Source: an uncultured Lachnospiraceae bacterium | Lineage (GTDB): Bacteria; Bacillota; Clostridia; Lachnospirales; Lachnospiraceae | Assembly (NCBI GenBank): GCA_958402795.1 | Contig: CATXUX010000015.1 | Coordinates: 1-64,000 of the forward strand | Reading direction: 5' to 3' | Length of the DNA stretch: 64,000 nucleotides | Shown here: piece after piece, positions 8,564-16,547 of the stretch | How positions within the stretch are numbered: position 1 is the stretch's first letter | How the letters are laid out: every line of letters starts with the position of its first letter | The notes under the pieces: generated by a model | The model's input: the letters and a program-made list of their open reading frames with translations, nothing else | Told to the model about the DNA's origin: nothing | The model's database searches: none | Program-made: the position numbers and the translations under genes

Positions 8564-9952
8564 ATGAGATTACGAAGCAGAATCGCCATTCAGTGTGCGA
8601 AACTGACAAGCACACTGATCAAAAAAATGCACCGTGGAAGCGGCGTCACCCTGCCCGGACTGGTCGCCCGGATCATTGATCCGGATATTCTCAGATCCAT
8701 GTCGGAGCAGGTAAGGGAAAAGACGATCGTGACCATGGGGACAAACGGAAAGACCACCACCAACAGCATCCTGTGTCATGCGCTGGAGGCAGAAGGGAAA
8801 ACCGTGATCATCAACCGGACCGGCGCGAATATGCTCAACGGCATCATTTCTGCCTTTGTCCTGGAGACGGACAGGCACGGGAATCTGGACGCGGATTACG
8901 CATGTATCGAGGTGGATGAGATTGCTTCCGTCGGCGTCCTTCCGAAGCTGAAGCCGGACTGTGCGCTGCTTACCAATATTTCCCGCGACCAGCTTGACCG
9001 GTTCGGGGAAGTCGATATTACATTTAACAAGTTAAAAACCGCAGTCAGCAGCGTCCCGAAGACCACACTCATCATCAACTGTGATGATATTCTCTCCTAT
9101 ACGCTGGCGCTGGAAAGTGGAAATCCTTATGTTACTTATGGAATCAGTGAGCAGATTTTTGATGATATCTCCCGTTCGGAGATCCGCGAAAGCATCTTCT
9201 GCCGCTCCTGCGGAAAGAAACTGGAATACGACTTTTTCCACTACGGACAGCTTGGAATCTATCACTGTCCGAACTGCGGTTTCCACCGTCCTGATCCGGA
9301 TTTTACGGCGGAACAGGTCGCGTTGCACGATGAGGTCTATTCTTTTGATATGGACGGAATGCATATCGACTCTACGGCGCGGACGCCTTACAACATTTAT
9401 AATACGCTGTCCGCTTACGCCGCACTTCGCGCACTTGGAGCGGAATGCGGGCATTTTCAGGCGATGATCGAGGCGTTTGACTATGGAAATAACCGGGAAG
9501 ATATCTTCACAATCAATGGGGCAAGGGTGCAGCTTCATCTGGCAAAGAACCCGATCGGATTCCAGCAGAAGGTCTCCCTTGTACTGAAAGATCCGAAACC
9601 CAAAGACGTCATCATTCAGATCAATGACACCTATCAGGACGGCGAAGATATCTCGTGGCTGTGGGACGTTGACTTTCAATATCTGGCGGACGCAAATACA
9701 GAGACGATCCTGACAAACGGAACAAGACGCCACGATATGGGCCTGCGGCTGAAATACGAAGATATTCCCTGCGGCTCTACGACAGATCTGCGCCAGTCCA
9801 TCCTGGATCTGACAGAAAACGGAACAAAAAATCTGTATATCATTGTAAATTATTCCGGTCTGTACCGGACAAACCATCTGCTTCATGAGCTGGAAGAGTA
9901 TCCTTCCGGTAAACCGGCAGACAATACTGTGAAAAAGGAGGCGGCATCATGA
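8564..9952 (+). CDS. murT: Lipid II isoglutaminyl synthase, Mur-ligase subunit
   Basis: MurT with GatD amidates the alpha-carboxyl of D-Glu in lipid II to D-isoglutamine at the cytoplasmic face of the membrane. The P-loop MGTNGKTTT is at about residues 57-65, and the Mur-ligase central domain follows. A zinc-ribbon insertion typical of MurT is seen at about 212-240 (CRSC ... CPNC). The C-terminal DUF1727 region interacts with GatD. Length is 462 residues, as expected. Its stop overlaps the start of gatD by four bases, so the two are translationally coupled. Confidence 0.93.
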   Translation: MRLRSRIAIQCAKLTSTLIKKMHRGSGVTLPGLVARIIDPDILRSMSEQVREKTIVTMGTNGKTTTNSILCHALEAEGKTVIINRTGANMLNGIISAFVLETDRHGNLDADYACIEVDEIASVGVLPKLKPDCALLTNISRDQLDRFGEVDITFNKLKTAVSSVPKTTLIINCDDILSYTLALESGNPYVTYGISEQIFDDISRSEIRESIFCRSCGKKLEYDFFHYGQLGIYHCPNCGFHRPDPDFTAEQVALHDEVYSFDMDGMHIDSTARTPYNIYNTLSAYAALRALGAECGHFQAMIEAFDYGNNREDIFTINGARVQLHLAKNPIGFQQKVSLVLKDPKPKDVIIQINDTYQDGEDISWLWDVDFQYLADANTETILTNGTRRHDMGLRLKYEDIPCGSTTDLRQSILDLTENGTKNLYIIVNYSGLYRTNHLLHELEEYPSGKPADNTVKKEAAS

Positions 9953-10707
9953 AGCTCACAATCGGACATCTTTACCCGGACCTGCTGAATCTCTACGGCG
10001 ACCGCGGAAATATCCAGTGCTTCCGCAAGCGGCTGGAATGGCGCGGTCTGGAAGCCGAAGTCATTCCCGTACTCTCCGGAGACAAGATTGATTTTTCAAA
10101 GCTGGATATCGTACTGCTCGGCGGCGGTTCTGACCGGGAACAGGAACTTGTCTGCGAATATCTGAAAGAGATTAAAGCGGATTTTCGGGATTATGTGGAA
10201 AACGGCGGCGTTGTACTTGCCGTATGCGGCGGCTATCAGTTGCTTGGAAATTATTACAAGACGGATAAAAAGGTGATCGAAGGTCTTGAAATTCTCAACA
10301 TTACGACCGAATGGGAACCGGAACGTCTGATCCGCAATATTGTGCTCAACAGTCCGCTCTTTGACACCCCGGTCGTCGGCTTCGAAAACCATGGCGGCCG
10401 CACGGAGATCGGAGATCATACACCGTTCGGGAAAGTATTTTACGGACTCGGCAATACAGGAAAGTCCGGCTATGAAGGCGTGGTTTACAAAAATGTGATC
10501 GCAACCTACCTGCACGGCCCTCTCCTGCCGAAAAACCCGCATGTATGTGATTATCTGCTGGAGCGTGCATTAAAGCGGAAATACGGGGAAATTACGGCGC
10601 TGGAGCCGCTTCCGGATGAACTGGAGCACAAGGCAAACAGCTACATTGTAGACCGCTACAGCGATAAGAAATACATCTTAAAAGAAACCATCAAACGGTA
10701 TACCTGA
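9949..10707 (+). CDS. gatD: Lipid II isoglutaminyl synthase, glutamine amidotransferase subunit
   Basis: A class I-type glutaminase that supplies ammonia to MurT for amidation of D-Glu in lipid II. The catalytic cysteine is in AVCGGYQLLG (about residue 93), with the histidine of the Cys-His dyad in TYLHGPLL (about residue 189). It resembles cobyric acid synthase-type amidotransferases but is 252 residues and paired with murT, which settles the assignment. It ends at a strong terminator. Confidence 0.93.
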   Translation: MKLTIGHLYPDLLNLYGDRGNIQCFRKRLEWRGLEAEVIPVLSGDKIDFSKLDIVLLGGGSDREQELVCEYLKEIKADFRDYVENGGVVLAVCGGYQLLGNYYKTDKKVIEGLEILNITTEWEPERLIRNIVLNSPLFDTPVVGFENHGGRTEIGDHTPFGKVFYGLGNTGKSGYEGVVYKNVIATYLHGPLLPKNPHVCDYLLERALKRKYGEITALEPLPDELEHKANSYIVDRYSDKKYILKETIKRYT

Positions 10708-10710
10708 CAA

Positions 10711-10749
10711 AAAAGCCATGTAAACGATCGGTCTACATGGCTTTTCTTT
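10711..10749. terminator. Bidirectional terminator between gatD and gdhA
   Basis: The 12-bp stem AAAAGCCATGTA (10711-10722) with TACATGGCTTTT (10734-10745) has A-runs on one side and T-runs on the other, so it can serve both convergent genes. Confidence 0.8.
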
Positions 10750-10774
10750 ATCATCTTAAAATCAAAAATCTAAG

Positions 10775-12109
10775 TTAAACAATTCCCTGTGCGGTCATTG
10801 CATCTGCAACTTTTTCGAATCCGGCAATATTTGCTCCGGTCACATAGTTGCCTTTCTGTCCGTATTTCTCAGCGGCATCCGCCATATTGTGGCAGATATT
10901 CACCATAATGTCTTTCAGTTTGCCGTCTACTTCTTCGAATGTCCAGCTCAGACGCTCGCTGTTCTGGGACATCTCCAGAGCAGAAGTTGCTACGCCGCCT
11001 GCGTTTGCAGCTTTACCCGGTGCGAACAGAACGCCGTTCTCCTGCAGATATTTGGTTGCTTCCAGTGTTGTGGGCATGTTCGCGCCCTCTGCTACTGCGA
11101 TGCATCCGTTTGCCACAAGCGCTTTTGCATCCTCCAGATGCAGCTCGTTCTGGGTTGCACATGGAAGCGCGATATCTACCTTCACATTCCATACGCCTCT
11201 TCCCTCATGGTATTCGGAATTCGGACGATACTTCTTGTACTCGGTCAGTCTTGCACGGTTGACTTCTTTGATCTCTTTGAGCGCTGCAACATCGATTCCG
11301 TCCGGATCATATACCCAGCCGGTAGAATCGCTGACGGTGACAACTTTCGCGCCAAGCTCCTGTGCTTTCTCCGTCGCATAGATGGCAACATTTCCGGAAC
11401 CGGAAACTGCAACGGTCTTGCCCGCGATATCCATGCCGTTGATCTTCAGCATCTCTTCGGTCAGGTACAGCAGACCATATCCGGTCGCCTCGGTACGTGC
11501 CAGAGAACCGCCGTAGCTGAGTCCCTTTCCGGTAAGAACGCCCTCGTAGCGTCCCTGCAGTCTCTTGTACTGTCCGAACATATAACCGATCTCACGTGCG
11601 CCGGTTCCGATATCTCCCGCCGGAACATCGGTATCCGCGCCGATATATTTGGAAAGTTCTGTCATAAAGCTCTGGCAGAAAGCCATCACTTCTCTGTCTG
11701 ACTTGCCCTTCGGATCAAAATCAGAGCCGCCTTTTCCGCCGCCGATCGGAAGACCGGTCAGGGAATTCTTGAAGATCTGCTCAAATCCGAGGAACTTGAT
11801 GATACCAAGGTTTACAGACGGGTGCAGACGGAGACCTCCCTTGTATGGTCCGATCGCACTGTTAAACTGTACGCGGTATCCTGTATTAACATGTACCTGC
11901 CCGTTATCGTCTACCCACGGTACACGGAACTTGATCTGTCTCTCCGGCTCAACCAGTCTCTCCAGAAGAGCTTCTTTTCTGTACTTCTCTTCGTTCGGCT
12001 CGATCACGATCCGAAGGGATTCCAGTACTTCCCGTACAGCCTGATGAAATTCCGGCTCGGCAGGATTTTTCTTTTCCACTAATTCAATGACTTCATCTAC
12101 GTAAGACAT
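10775..12109 (-). CDS. gdhA: NADP-type glutamate dehydrogenase
   Basis: Converts 2-oxoglutarate, ammonium and NAD(P)H to glutamate. At 444 residues it is the hexameric small-subunit type. Visible are the substrate-binding block PIGGGKGGSDFDPKGKSD, the PAGDIGTGAREIGYMFGQY segment and the Rossmann nucleotide-binding GSGNVAIYA. The NADP preference is inferred from likeness to the biosynthetic clostridial and E. coli enzymes. The ATG at 12109 has AGGAGG ten bases upstream. The leader carries a consensus promoter and an intrinsic-terminator-like hairpin, described separately. Confidence 0.95.
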   Translation of the reverse strand: MSYVDEVIELVEKKNPAEPEFHQAVREVLESLRIVIEPNEEKYRKEALLERLVEPERQIKFRVPWVDDNGQVHVNTGYRVQFNSAIGPYKGGLRLHPSVNLGIIKFLGFEQIFKNSLTGLPIGGGKGGSDFDPKGKSDREVMAFCQSFMTELSKYIGADTDVPAGDIGTGAREIGYMFGQYKRLQGRYEGVLTGKGLSYGGSLARTEATGYGLLYLTEEMLKINGMDIAGKTVAVSGSGNVAIYATEKAQELGAKVVTVSDSTGWVYDPDGIDVAALKEIKEVNRARLTEYKKYRPNSEYHEGRGVWNVKVDIALPCATQNELHLEDAKALVANGCIAVAEGANMPTTLEATKYLQENGVLFAPGKAANAGGVATSALEMSQNSERLSWTFEEVDGKLKDIMVNICHNMADAAEKYGQKGNYVTGANIAGFEKVADAMTAQGIV

Positions 12110-12118
12110 TCTTTTCTA

Positions 12119-12155
12119 CCTCCTAAAAAAATCCGCACGGACAAAATCCGCGCGG
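12119..12155 (-). promoter_or_regulatory. Attenuator-like hairpin in the gdhA leader
   Basis: Read on the minus strand, a 9-bp GC-rich stem (12147-12155 pairing with 12133-12141, one G-U wobble, loop of five) is followed at once by seven T residues (12125-12131) and then by the gdhA Shine-Dalgarno AGGAGG (12119-12124). This is the structure of an intrinsic terminator placed between promoter and gene. Confidence 0.7.
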
Positions 12156-12182
12156 TATTTGGACTTCTTTGTCTCCTTGTTT

Positions 12183-12211
12183 ATTTTAAAAGCATGTGCC
12201 TTTATTGTCAA
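12183..12211 (-). promoter_or_regulatory. Sigma-A-type promoter of gdhA
   Basis: On the minus strand, a perfect TTGACA (12206-12211) and TAAAAT (12183-12188) are spaced by 17 bp. The predicted start would give a leader of about 65 bases that contains the attenuator-like hairpin. Confidence 0.75.
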
Positions 12212-12300
12212 TAAAAAATTTCAGAAATTTGCAGTTTTACCACTTTAAACCAGTACAGTGACAGGCATATCCGTCCAATGCATTACCCGCAGGAATAAAA

Positions 12301-12328
12301 CAGGGTATGGAACGAATCCCATACCCTG
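12301..12328 (-). terminator. Terminator of rpsU
   Basis: A 10-bp perfect stem (CAGGGTATGG at 12301-12310, CCATACCCTG at 12319-12328) is followed on the minus strand by TTTTATT. It lies 15 bases past the rpsU stop codon. Confidence 0.8.
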
Positions 12329-12342
12329 CTTATCTGCACTTA

Positions 12343-12519
12343 TTAATTATACTTGCGTTTTCTTGCAGCCTCAGATTTCTTTTTCCGTCTGACGCTTGGC
12401 TTCTCGTAGTGTTCGCGTTTGCGAATCTCCTGCTGAATGCCAGCTTTTGCACAGCTTCTTTTGAATCTGCGTAAAGCGCTGTCTAACGACTCGTTCTCTT
12501 TAACGATAACATTTGACAT
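12343..12519 (-). CDS. rpsU: 30S ribosomal protein bS21
   Basis: A 58-residue, very basic protein starting MSNVIVKENESLDSALRRF and ending KKSEAARKRKYN, a clear bS21. It sits in the 30S platform and helps mRNA engagement near the anti-Shine-Dalgarno. It is not adjacent to yqeY, dnaG or sigA, its partners in many Firmicutes. GGGGAGG lies upstream, somewhat far from the ATG at 12519. It has its own promoter and terminator, so it is a single-gene unit. Confidence 0.95.
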   Translation of the reverse strand: MSNVIVKENESLDSALRRFKRSCAKAGIQQEIRKREHYEKPSVRRKKKSEAARKRKYN

Positions 12520-12598
12520 AGTCTCACACCTAACCTCCCCTCCAGCCTGGTATTGTGCATCATACGACTGTTCGGGTATATTTATTGCACTACAGAAG

Positions 12599-12626
12599 AT
12601 TATACCATATTTTTCGGGAACGTCAA
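12599..12626 (-). promoter_or_regulatory. Sigma-A-type promoter of rpsU
   Basis: On the minus strand, TTGACG (12621-12626) and TATAAT (12599-12604) are spaced by 16 bp, giving a leader of about 75 bases. The -35 lies within one arm of an imperfect 14-bp inverted repeat (12619-12632 with 12649-12662) that fills the space between the GH3 gene and rpsU. Confidence 0.65.
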
Positions 12627-12672
12627 TATTTTTTTATAGAAATTTTAGAAAATATGGACGTTTTTTCTTCTT

Positions 12673-15222
12673 TTATGCAAGGCTCAGGATCATACCCAGC
12701 ACACGTTTTGCCGAAAGCTGCAGCTCGGCTCTGGTCAGCGCATAGGGATGCTCTGCATTTGACAGTGCATCCAGAATGTCTGCTTTATCGGACGGAATCC
12801 CCGGCATGGTGATATCGTTTCCGGCTTTTACATTGCCTGCTGCCGAAGCGCACGGCCACTTCTCTCCGCTTACTCCCATACCGCCTGTTACCAGCCAGTC
12901 TGTCATGACAACACCCTGAAATCCCCATTCGTCACGAAGGGTGTATGTCTGAATGTCTCTGGAGTTGCAGGCATGCTCCCCGTTGATCAGGTTGTAGGAA
13001 GTCATAATAAAGTGCGGCTGTGACTTCTTCACGCAGATCTCAAACCCTTTCAGATAAATTTCCCGCAGTGCGCGTTCTCCCACGTTGCTGTTGGAGAAGT
13101 AGCGGTTTGTCTCCTGATTGTTGCATGCGTAATGCTTGATCGTCGTCGCGCAGCCTTCGTGCTGCTGCACACCGTTTGTGATCGCCGCTGCGATACCGCC
13201 GCTCAAGAGCGGATCTTCGGAATAATACTCAAAGTTTCGTCCGCAGAGCGGGGAACGATAGATGTTCATCGCCGGGGCAAGCCACAGATGGATTCCAAAC
13301 ATCTCCATCTCCTCGCCGACCAGATCGCCGCACTGCTTCACCAGATCGTTGTTCCATGACTGTGCCAGGCCGGTTCCGATCGGAATTGCTGTACAATACT
13401 GGTAGTACGTCGCTGCTTCTTCCGTCTCTTTGTCTGACTGTGAAGCAGCCGCCAGCATCCCCTGGATCTCTTCTTCTGTGAGCATCGCCATAAAATCACT
13501 GCCAAAATTGGAAGAAGTCGCTTTTGCCTCACCATTTACATACCGGTAAGTCGGAGCCAGACGAAGTCCTGCCGGACCATCTGCCATGACCAGCGTCGGT
13601 GTTCCCAGACTCTTAAGCTGCTGTGTCGTCTCGCCTGCCGCGCCTGCTACGGTAGTAGACGCATTGCCGATGACTTCCATGACGTCGTCCGCATCTTTGT
13701 ATGCTCCGATGCACAGATATGCAAGCTGCTCATCGCTGAGACCTGCCACAAACGCATCCAGCGATTTCGTTCCATTCGTTACCTCGTCCCATGTCACGAC
13801 CGGACCTACCGGAATTTCTTCCGGATCCGCCTGATAAACGACTTCTTTCACGGCGAGATCCGCAGCTTTGATCTGCACGAGCTTTGCATTTGCCTTTTCT
13901 GCATCTTCTCCGGCATATGTAATCGGAGGTACTGACGGTTTCAAATCTTCAAATCCGCTGTCCCCGCAGATGTTTTTATCCCGCTCGACCACTGTTGTCT
14001 CATCCAGTACGACCGCGCCTGCAATATGCGTATTTCTGGAAGAATTGCCTACGCGGATATAGTAAACGCCCGCCTCCATGACATAAGCTGCACACGCGGT
14101 ACAGTAGGAAGCCATGCTTTCGGTTTCAAAGGTCACGGAGATCTCCTCGCTCTCACCCGGACAAAGTTCTTTTGTCTTCGTGTAAGCAGCAAGTTCCTGA
14201 TACGGTTTGTCAAGCGTCCCTGCCGGTGCTGAGTAGTACACCTGTACGACTTCCTTTCCTGCCGCCTTCCCTGTGTTGGTTACCGTGACGGTTACCGTGA
14301 CTTTGGACGCATCCGCGGTCATGTCTTTTGGCTCTACGTCAAACGTCGTATAACCGATGCCGTAGCCGAACGGATAGGTCGGCACATAGCCAACCGTATC
14401 AAAATAACGGTATCCGACATAAATGCCCTCTTTGTAATACGTATCATTCGGATTCCCGAAGTTTTTGGTGGAAGCATAATCTTCCACGGGCGCCCAGGTC
14501 ATCGTCAGCTTTCCGGAAGGATAGGACGTTCCAAGCACAACGTCTGCCAGCGCATCTCCGGTTGCCGTTCCAAGCTGTCCCATCAGAAGGACCGCCTGTA
14601 CTGCTTCTACCGGTTTTAAATCGACCATTCCGCCAACATTCAGTACCAGTATAAATTTCTCGTACTTTTCATTCAGAGCAAGAATGTCCCGGATCTCTGT
14701 CTCAGTCAGGTTAATATCCCCGGCAACCGGCTGACGGTCCGCGCCTTCTCCGGAGTTTCTCGCCAGTACATAGATGGCTGTGTCGCCCTCTCCGTTCAAA
14801 GGAATCGTATATTCCGGCTCCGGACAGGTCTTTCCCATCGCAGCCATCATAAGCTGTGTTCCCGTGATGCCGGCTGCTTCTGCATTCTTGCGGACACCGC
14901 GGTAAAATTCTTTCTTCGCATCAGCCACTACCTGGTCGTAACTGTCAAGCCACTCTTTTGTCGTGATCTCGAATCCGGCATTTTCCAGTCCTTCTTCCAC
15001 GTTCACAAAATGACGTACATTGACGTCTCCGGAACCGGTACCGCCCTTGATGGTTTTCCTTGCTCCGCTTCCGTACAGCGCCACTTTGCCTGGTTTCGAA
15101 AGCGGAAGCGTACCATCATTCTTCAGAAGAACCATGCACTCCGGCGCTACTTTACGGACTGCAGTCATATGTTCCTTCTCAAAAGCCTGTACTTCCTGCG
15201 ATTCAATTCTAATCGGGTGCAT
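12673..15222 (-). CDS. Glycoside hydrolase family 3 beta-glucosidase, domain-swapped order
   Basis: A retaining exo-beta-glycosidase, probably a beta-glucosidase. The domain order is reversed relative to typical GH3 enzymes. The alpha/beta sandwich comes first (from about residue 20, with KDGTLPLSKPGKVALYGSGA), a fibronectin type III-like domain is in the middle (TVTVTVTNTGKAAGKEVVQVYYS), and the TIM barrel is last. The barrel carries the KHYACNN motif (near 700) and the catalytic nucleophile Asp in VVMTDWLV (near 775). The same order is known in some Ruminococcus and Butyrivibrio beta-glucosidases. No signal peptide is seen, so it is cytoplasmic. The ATG at 15222 with AAAGGAG at good spacing is preferred over the GTG at 15228. 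It lies downstream of the kdgK-like kinase and may share its transcript. Confidence 0.9.
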   Translation of the reverse strand: MHPIRIESQEVQAFEKEHMTAVRKVAPECMVLLKNDGTLPLSKPGKVALYGSGARKTIKGGTGSGDVNVRHFVNVEEGLENAGFEITTKEWLDSYDQVVADAKKEFYRGVRKNAEAAGITGTQLMMAAMGKTCPEPEYTIPLNGEGDTAIYVLARNSGEGADRQPVAGDINLTETEIRDILALNEKYEKFILVLNVGGMVDLKPVEAVQAVLLMGQLGTATGDALADVVLGTSYPSGKLTMTWAPVEDYASTKNFGNPNDTYYKEGIYVGYRYFDTVGYVPTYPFGYGIGYTTFDVEPKDMTADASKVTVTVTVTNTGKAAGKEVVQVYYSAPAGTLDKPYQELAAYTKTKELCPGESEEISVTFETESMASYCTACAAYVMEAGVYYIRVGNSSRNTHIAGAVVLDETTVVERDKNICGDSGFEDLKPSVPPITYAGEDAEKANAKLVQIKAADLAVKEVVYQADPEEIPVGPVVTWDEVTNGTKSLDAFVAGLSDEQLAYLCIGAYKDADDVMEVIGNASTTVAGAAGETTQQLKSLGTPTLVMADGPAGLRLAPTYRYVNGEAKATSSNFGSDFMAMLTEEEIQGMLAAASQSDKETEEAATYYQYCTAIPIGTGLAQSWNNDLVKQCGDLVGEEMEMFGIHLWLAPAMNIYRSPLCGRNFEYYSEDPLLSGGIAAAITNGVQQHEGCATTIKHYACNNQETNRYFSNSNVGERALREIYLKGFEICVKKSQPHFIMTSYNLINGEHACNSRDIQTYTLRDEWGFQGVVMTDWLVTGGMGVSGEKWPCASAAGNVKAGNDITMPGIPSDKADILDALSNAEHPYALTRAELQLSAKRVLGMILSLA

Positions 15223-15256
15223 CGTCACCTTCTCCTTTCATATCCGGTGTCTTTCC

Positions 15257-15305
15257 ATATCCATTCCGCTATAGAATGGATATTGGGGGCAAAGGCCCCC
15301 AATAT
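15257..15305. repeat. Two overlapping hairpins between kdgK and the GH3 gene
   Basis: Hairpin 1 pairs ATATCCATTC (15257-15266) with GAATGGATAT (15274-15283). Hairpin 2 pairs ATATTGGGGG (15280-15289) with CCCCCAATAT (15296-15305). They share bases 15280-15283, so they cannot both be fully formed. Neither is followed by a T-run on the minus strand. Confidence 0.7.
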
Positions 15306-15329
15306 ATTGATACAACGGATTGTTTCATG

Positions 15330-16427
15330 CTATCTCTGTACACGAGCTCCTGCTCCGCCCATGATCGCTTCTACTTCTTTGACGTTTGCCATTGTGGTAT
15401 CACCCGGTGTCGTCATTGCCAGCGCACCGTGTGCTGCGCCGTAATTCACAGCCAGCTCTGCGTTCTCTGTCGTCATCAGGCCGTAGATCAGTCCGGATGC
15501 GAAAGAATCTCCGCCGCCGACACGGTCCATGATCTCCAGGCCCTTATAATCTTTTGCCTTGTAGATCTCGCCGTCTGCCCAGCAGATTGCGCTCCAGTCG
15601 TTCACGGTAGCGGTTTTTACGGTACGAAGTGTCGTCGCAACAGCTTTGAAGTTCGGATACGTCTTTGCTGCTTCGTTGATCATCTTCTTGTATCCGTCCA
15701 GATTCAGTTCCTTCAGGTTCTCATCATTTCCTTCGATTTCAAATCCGAGGCAGGCCGTGAAGTCTTCTTCGTTTCCGATCATTACGTCAACGTACTGCGC
15801 GATTTCCTTATTTACTTCCTGCGCCTTTGCCTGTCCGCCGATCGCGCTCCACATGGAAGGACGATAGTTCAGGTCGTAGGATACGATCGTTCCGTACTTC
15901 TTCGCTGTCTTGATCGCAGCCAGAACCGTCTCGCAGGACTGCTCGGACAATGCCGCGTAAATACCGCCGGTGTGCAGCCAGCGAACGCCAAGTGTTCCGA
16001 AGATATAGTCAAAATCAAAATCTTCCGGTGTAGCTTTGGAGATTGCGGTGTTCGCACGGTCAGAGCATCCTACTGCTCCGCGGATCCCGTAGCCTCTCTC
16101 TGTAAAGTTAATTCCGTTTCTGCAGATGCGTCCGATTCCGTCCGTCTTCATCCACTTGATCAGGGATGTATCTACGCCGCCCTGCATGATAAAGTCTTCC
16201 ATCAGCATACCGACTTCATTGTCAGCGAATGCAGTCAGAACTGCAGTGTTCATCTTGAAGCACTTTCTCAGTCCGCGGATTACGTTATACTCTCCGCCGC
16301 CTTCCCATGCGCGGAATGATCTCGCCGTGCGGATCCGTCCCTCGCCCGGATCCAGACGGAGCATAACCTCTCCGAGAGATACCGCGTCATACTTGCATTC
16401 ACTTGCCGGTCTTAAATTCAATTCCAT
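15330..16427 (-). CDS. kdgK: PfkB-family sugar kinase, probable 2-keto-3-deoxygluconate kinase
   Basis: A ribokinase/PfkB-fold kinase of 365 residues. The N-terminal GEVMLRLDPGEGRI and the GGGEYNVIRGL glycine motif (substrate side) and the C-terminal DRVGGGDSFASG (a GAGD-like ATP-binding and catalytic Asp motif) define the family. The overall sequence is closest in style to 2-keto-3-deoxygluconate kinases, which phosphorylate KDG from uronate breakdown; the substrate is inferred. No KDPG aldolase is adjacent. The ATG at 16427 follows AGGAGGG; the longer open frame to 16541 lacks a Shine-Dalgarno and covers the promoter. Confidence 0.82.
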   Translation of the reverse strand: MELNLRPASECKYDAVSLGEVMLRLDPGEGRIRTARSFRAWEGGGEYNVIRGLRKCFKMNTAVLTAFADNEVGMLMEDFIMQGGVDTSLIKWMKTDGIGRICRNGINFTERGYGIRGAVGCSDRANTAISKATPEDFDFDYIFGTLGVRWLHTGGIYAALSEQSCETVLAAIKTAKKYGTIVSYDLNYRPSMWSAIGGQAKAQEVNKEIAQYVDVMIGNEEDFTACLGFEIEGNDENLKELNLDGYKKMINEAAKTYPNFKAVATTLRTVKTATVNDWSAICWADGEIYKAKDYKGLEIMDRVGGGDSFASGLIYGLMTTENAELAVNYGAAHGALAMTTPGDTTMANVKEVEAIMGGAGARVQR

Positions 16428-16476
16428 TGTGTTGCCCTCCTGTAGTTTTTTTTCCTGATTGCATGGAAATTTTATC

Positions 16477-16528
16477 AAGGCAGTCCATGCCTTATCTGTA
16501 TTATATAAAATAAATCCGAAAACCTCAA
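16477..16528 (-). promoter_or_regulatory. Promoter and operator-like palindrome of the kdgK unit
   Basis: On the minus strand, TTGAGG (16523-16528) and TATAAT (16500-16505) are spaced by 17 bp. Just past the -10, AAGGCA (16477-16482) and TGCCTT (16488-16493) form an inverted repeat at the expected transcription start, a usual place for a repressor site. Confidence 0.55.
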
Positions 16529-16547
16529 CTACTAATGTCAAAAAAAT

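Noticed and set aside
9032..9886. 284-codon open frame antisense to murT
   Set aside because: It is the shadow of a well-supported gene with intact MurT motifs; no Shine-Dalgarno and no recognisable protein features.
15276..16319. 347-codon open frame on the plus strand
   Set aside because: Antisense to the PfkB kinase gene, Cys- and Arg-rich composition typical of a reverse-frame shadow.
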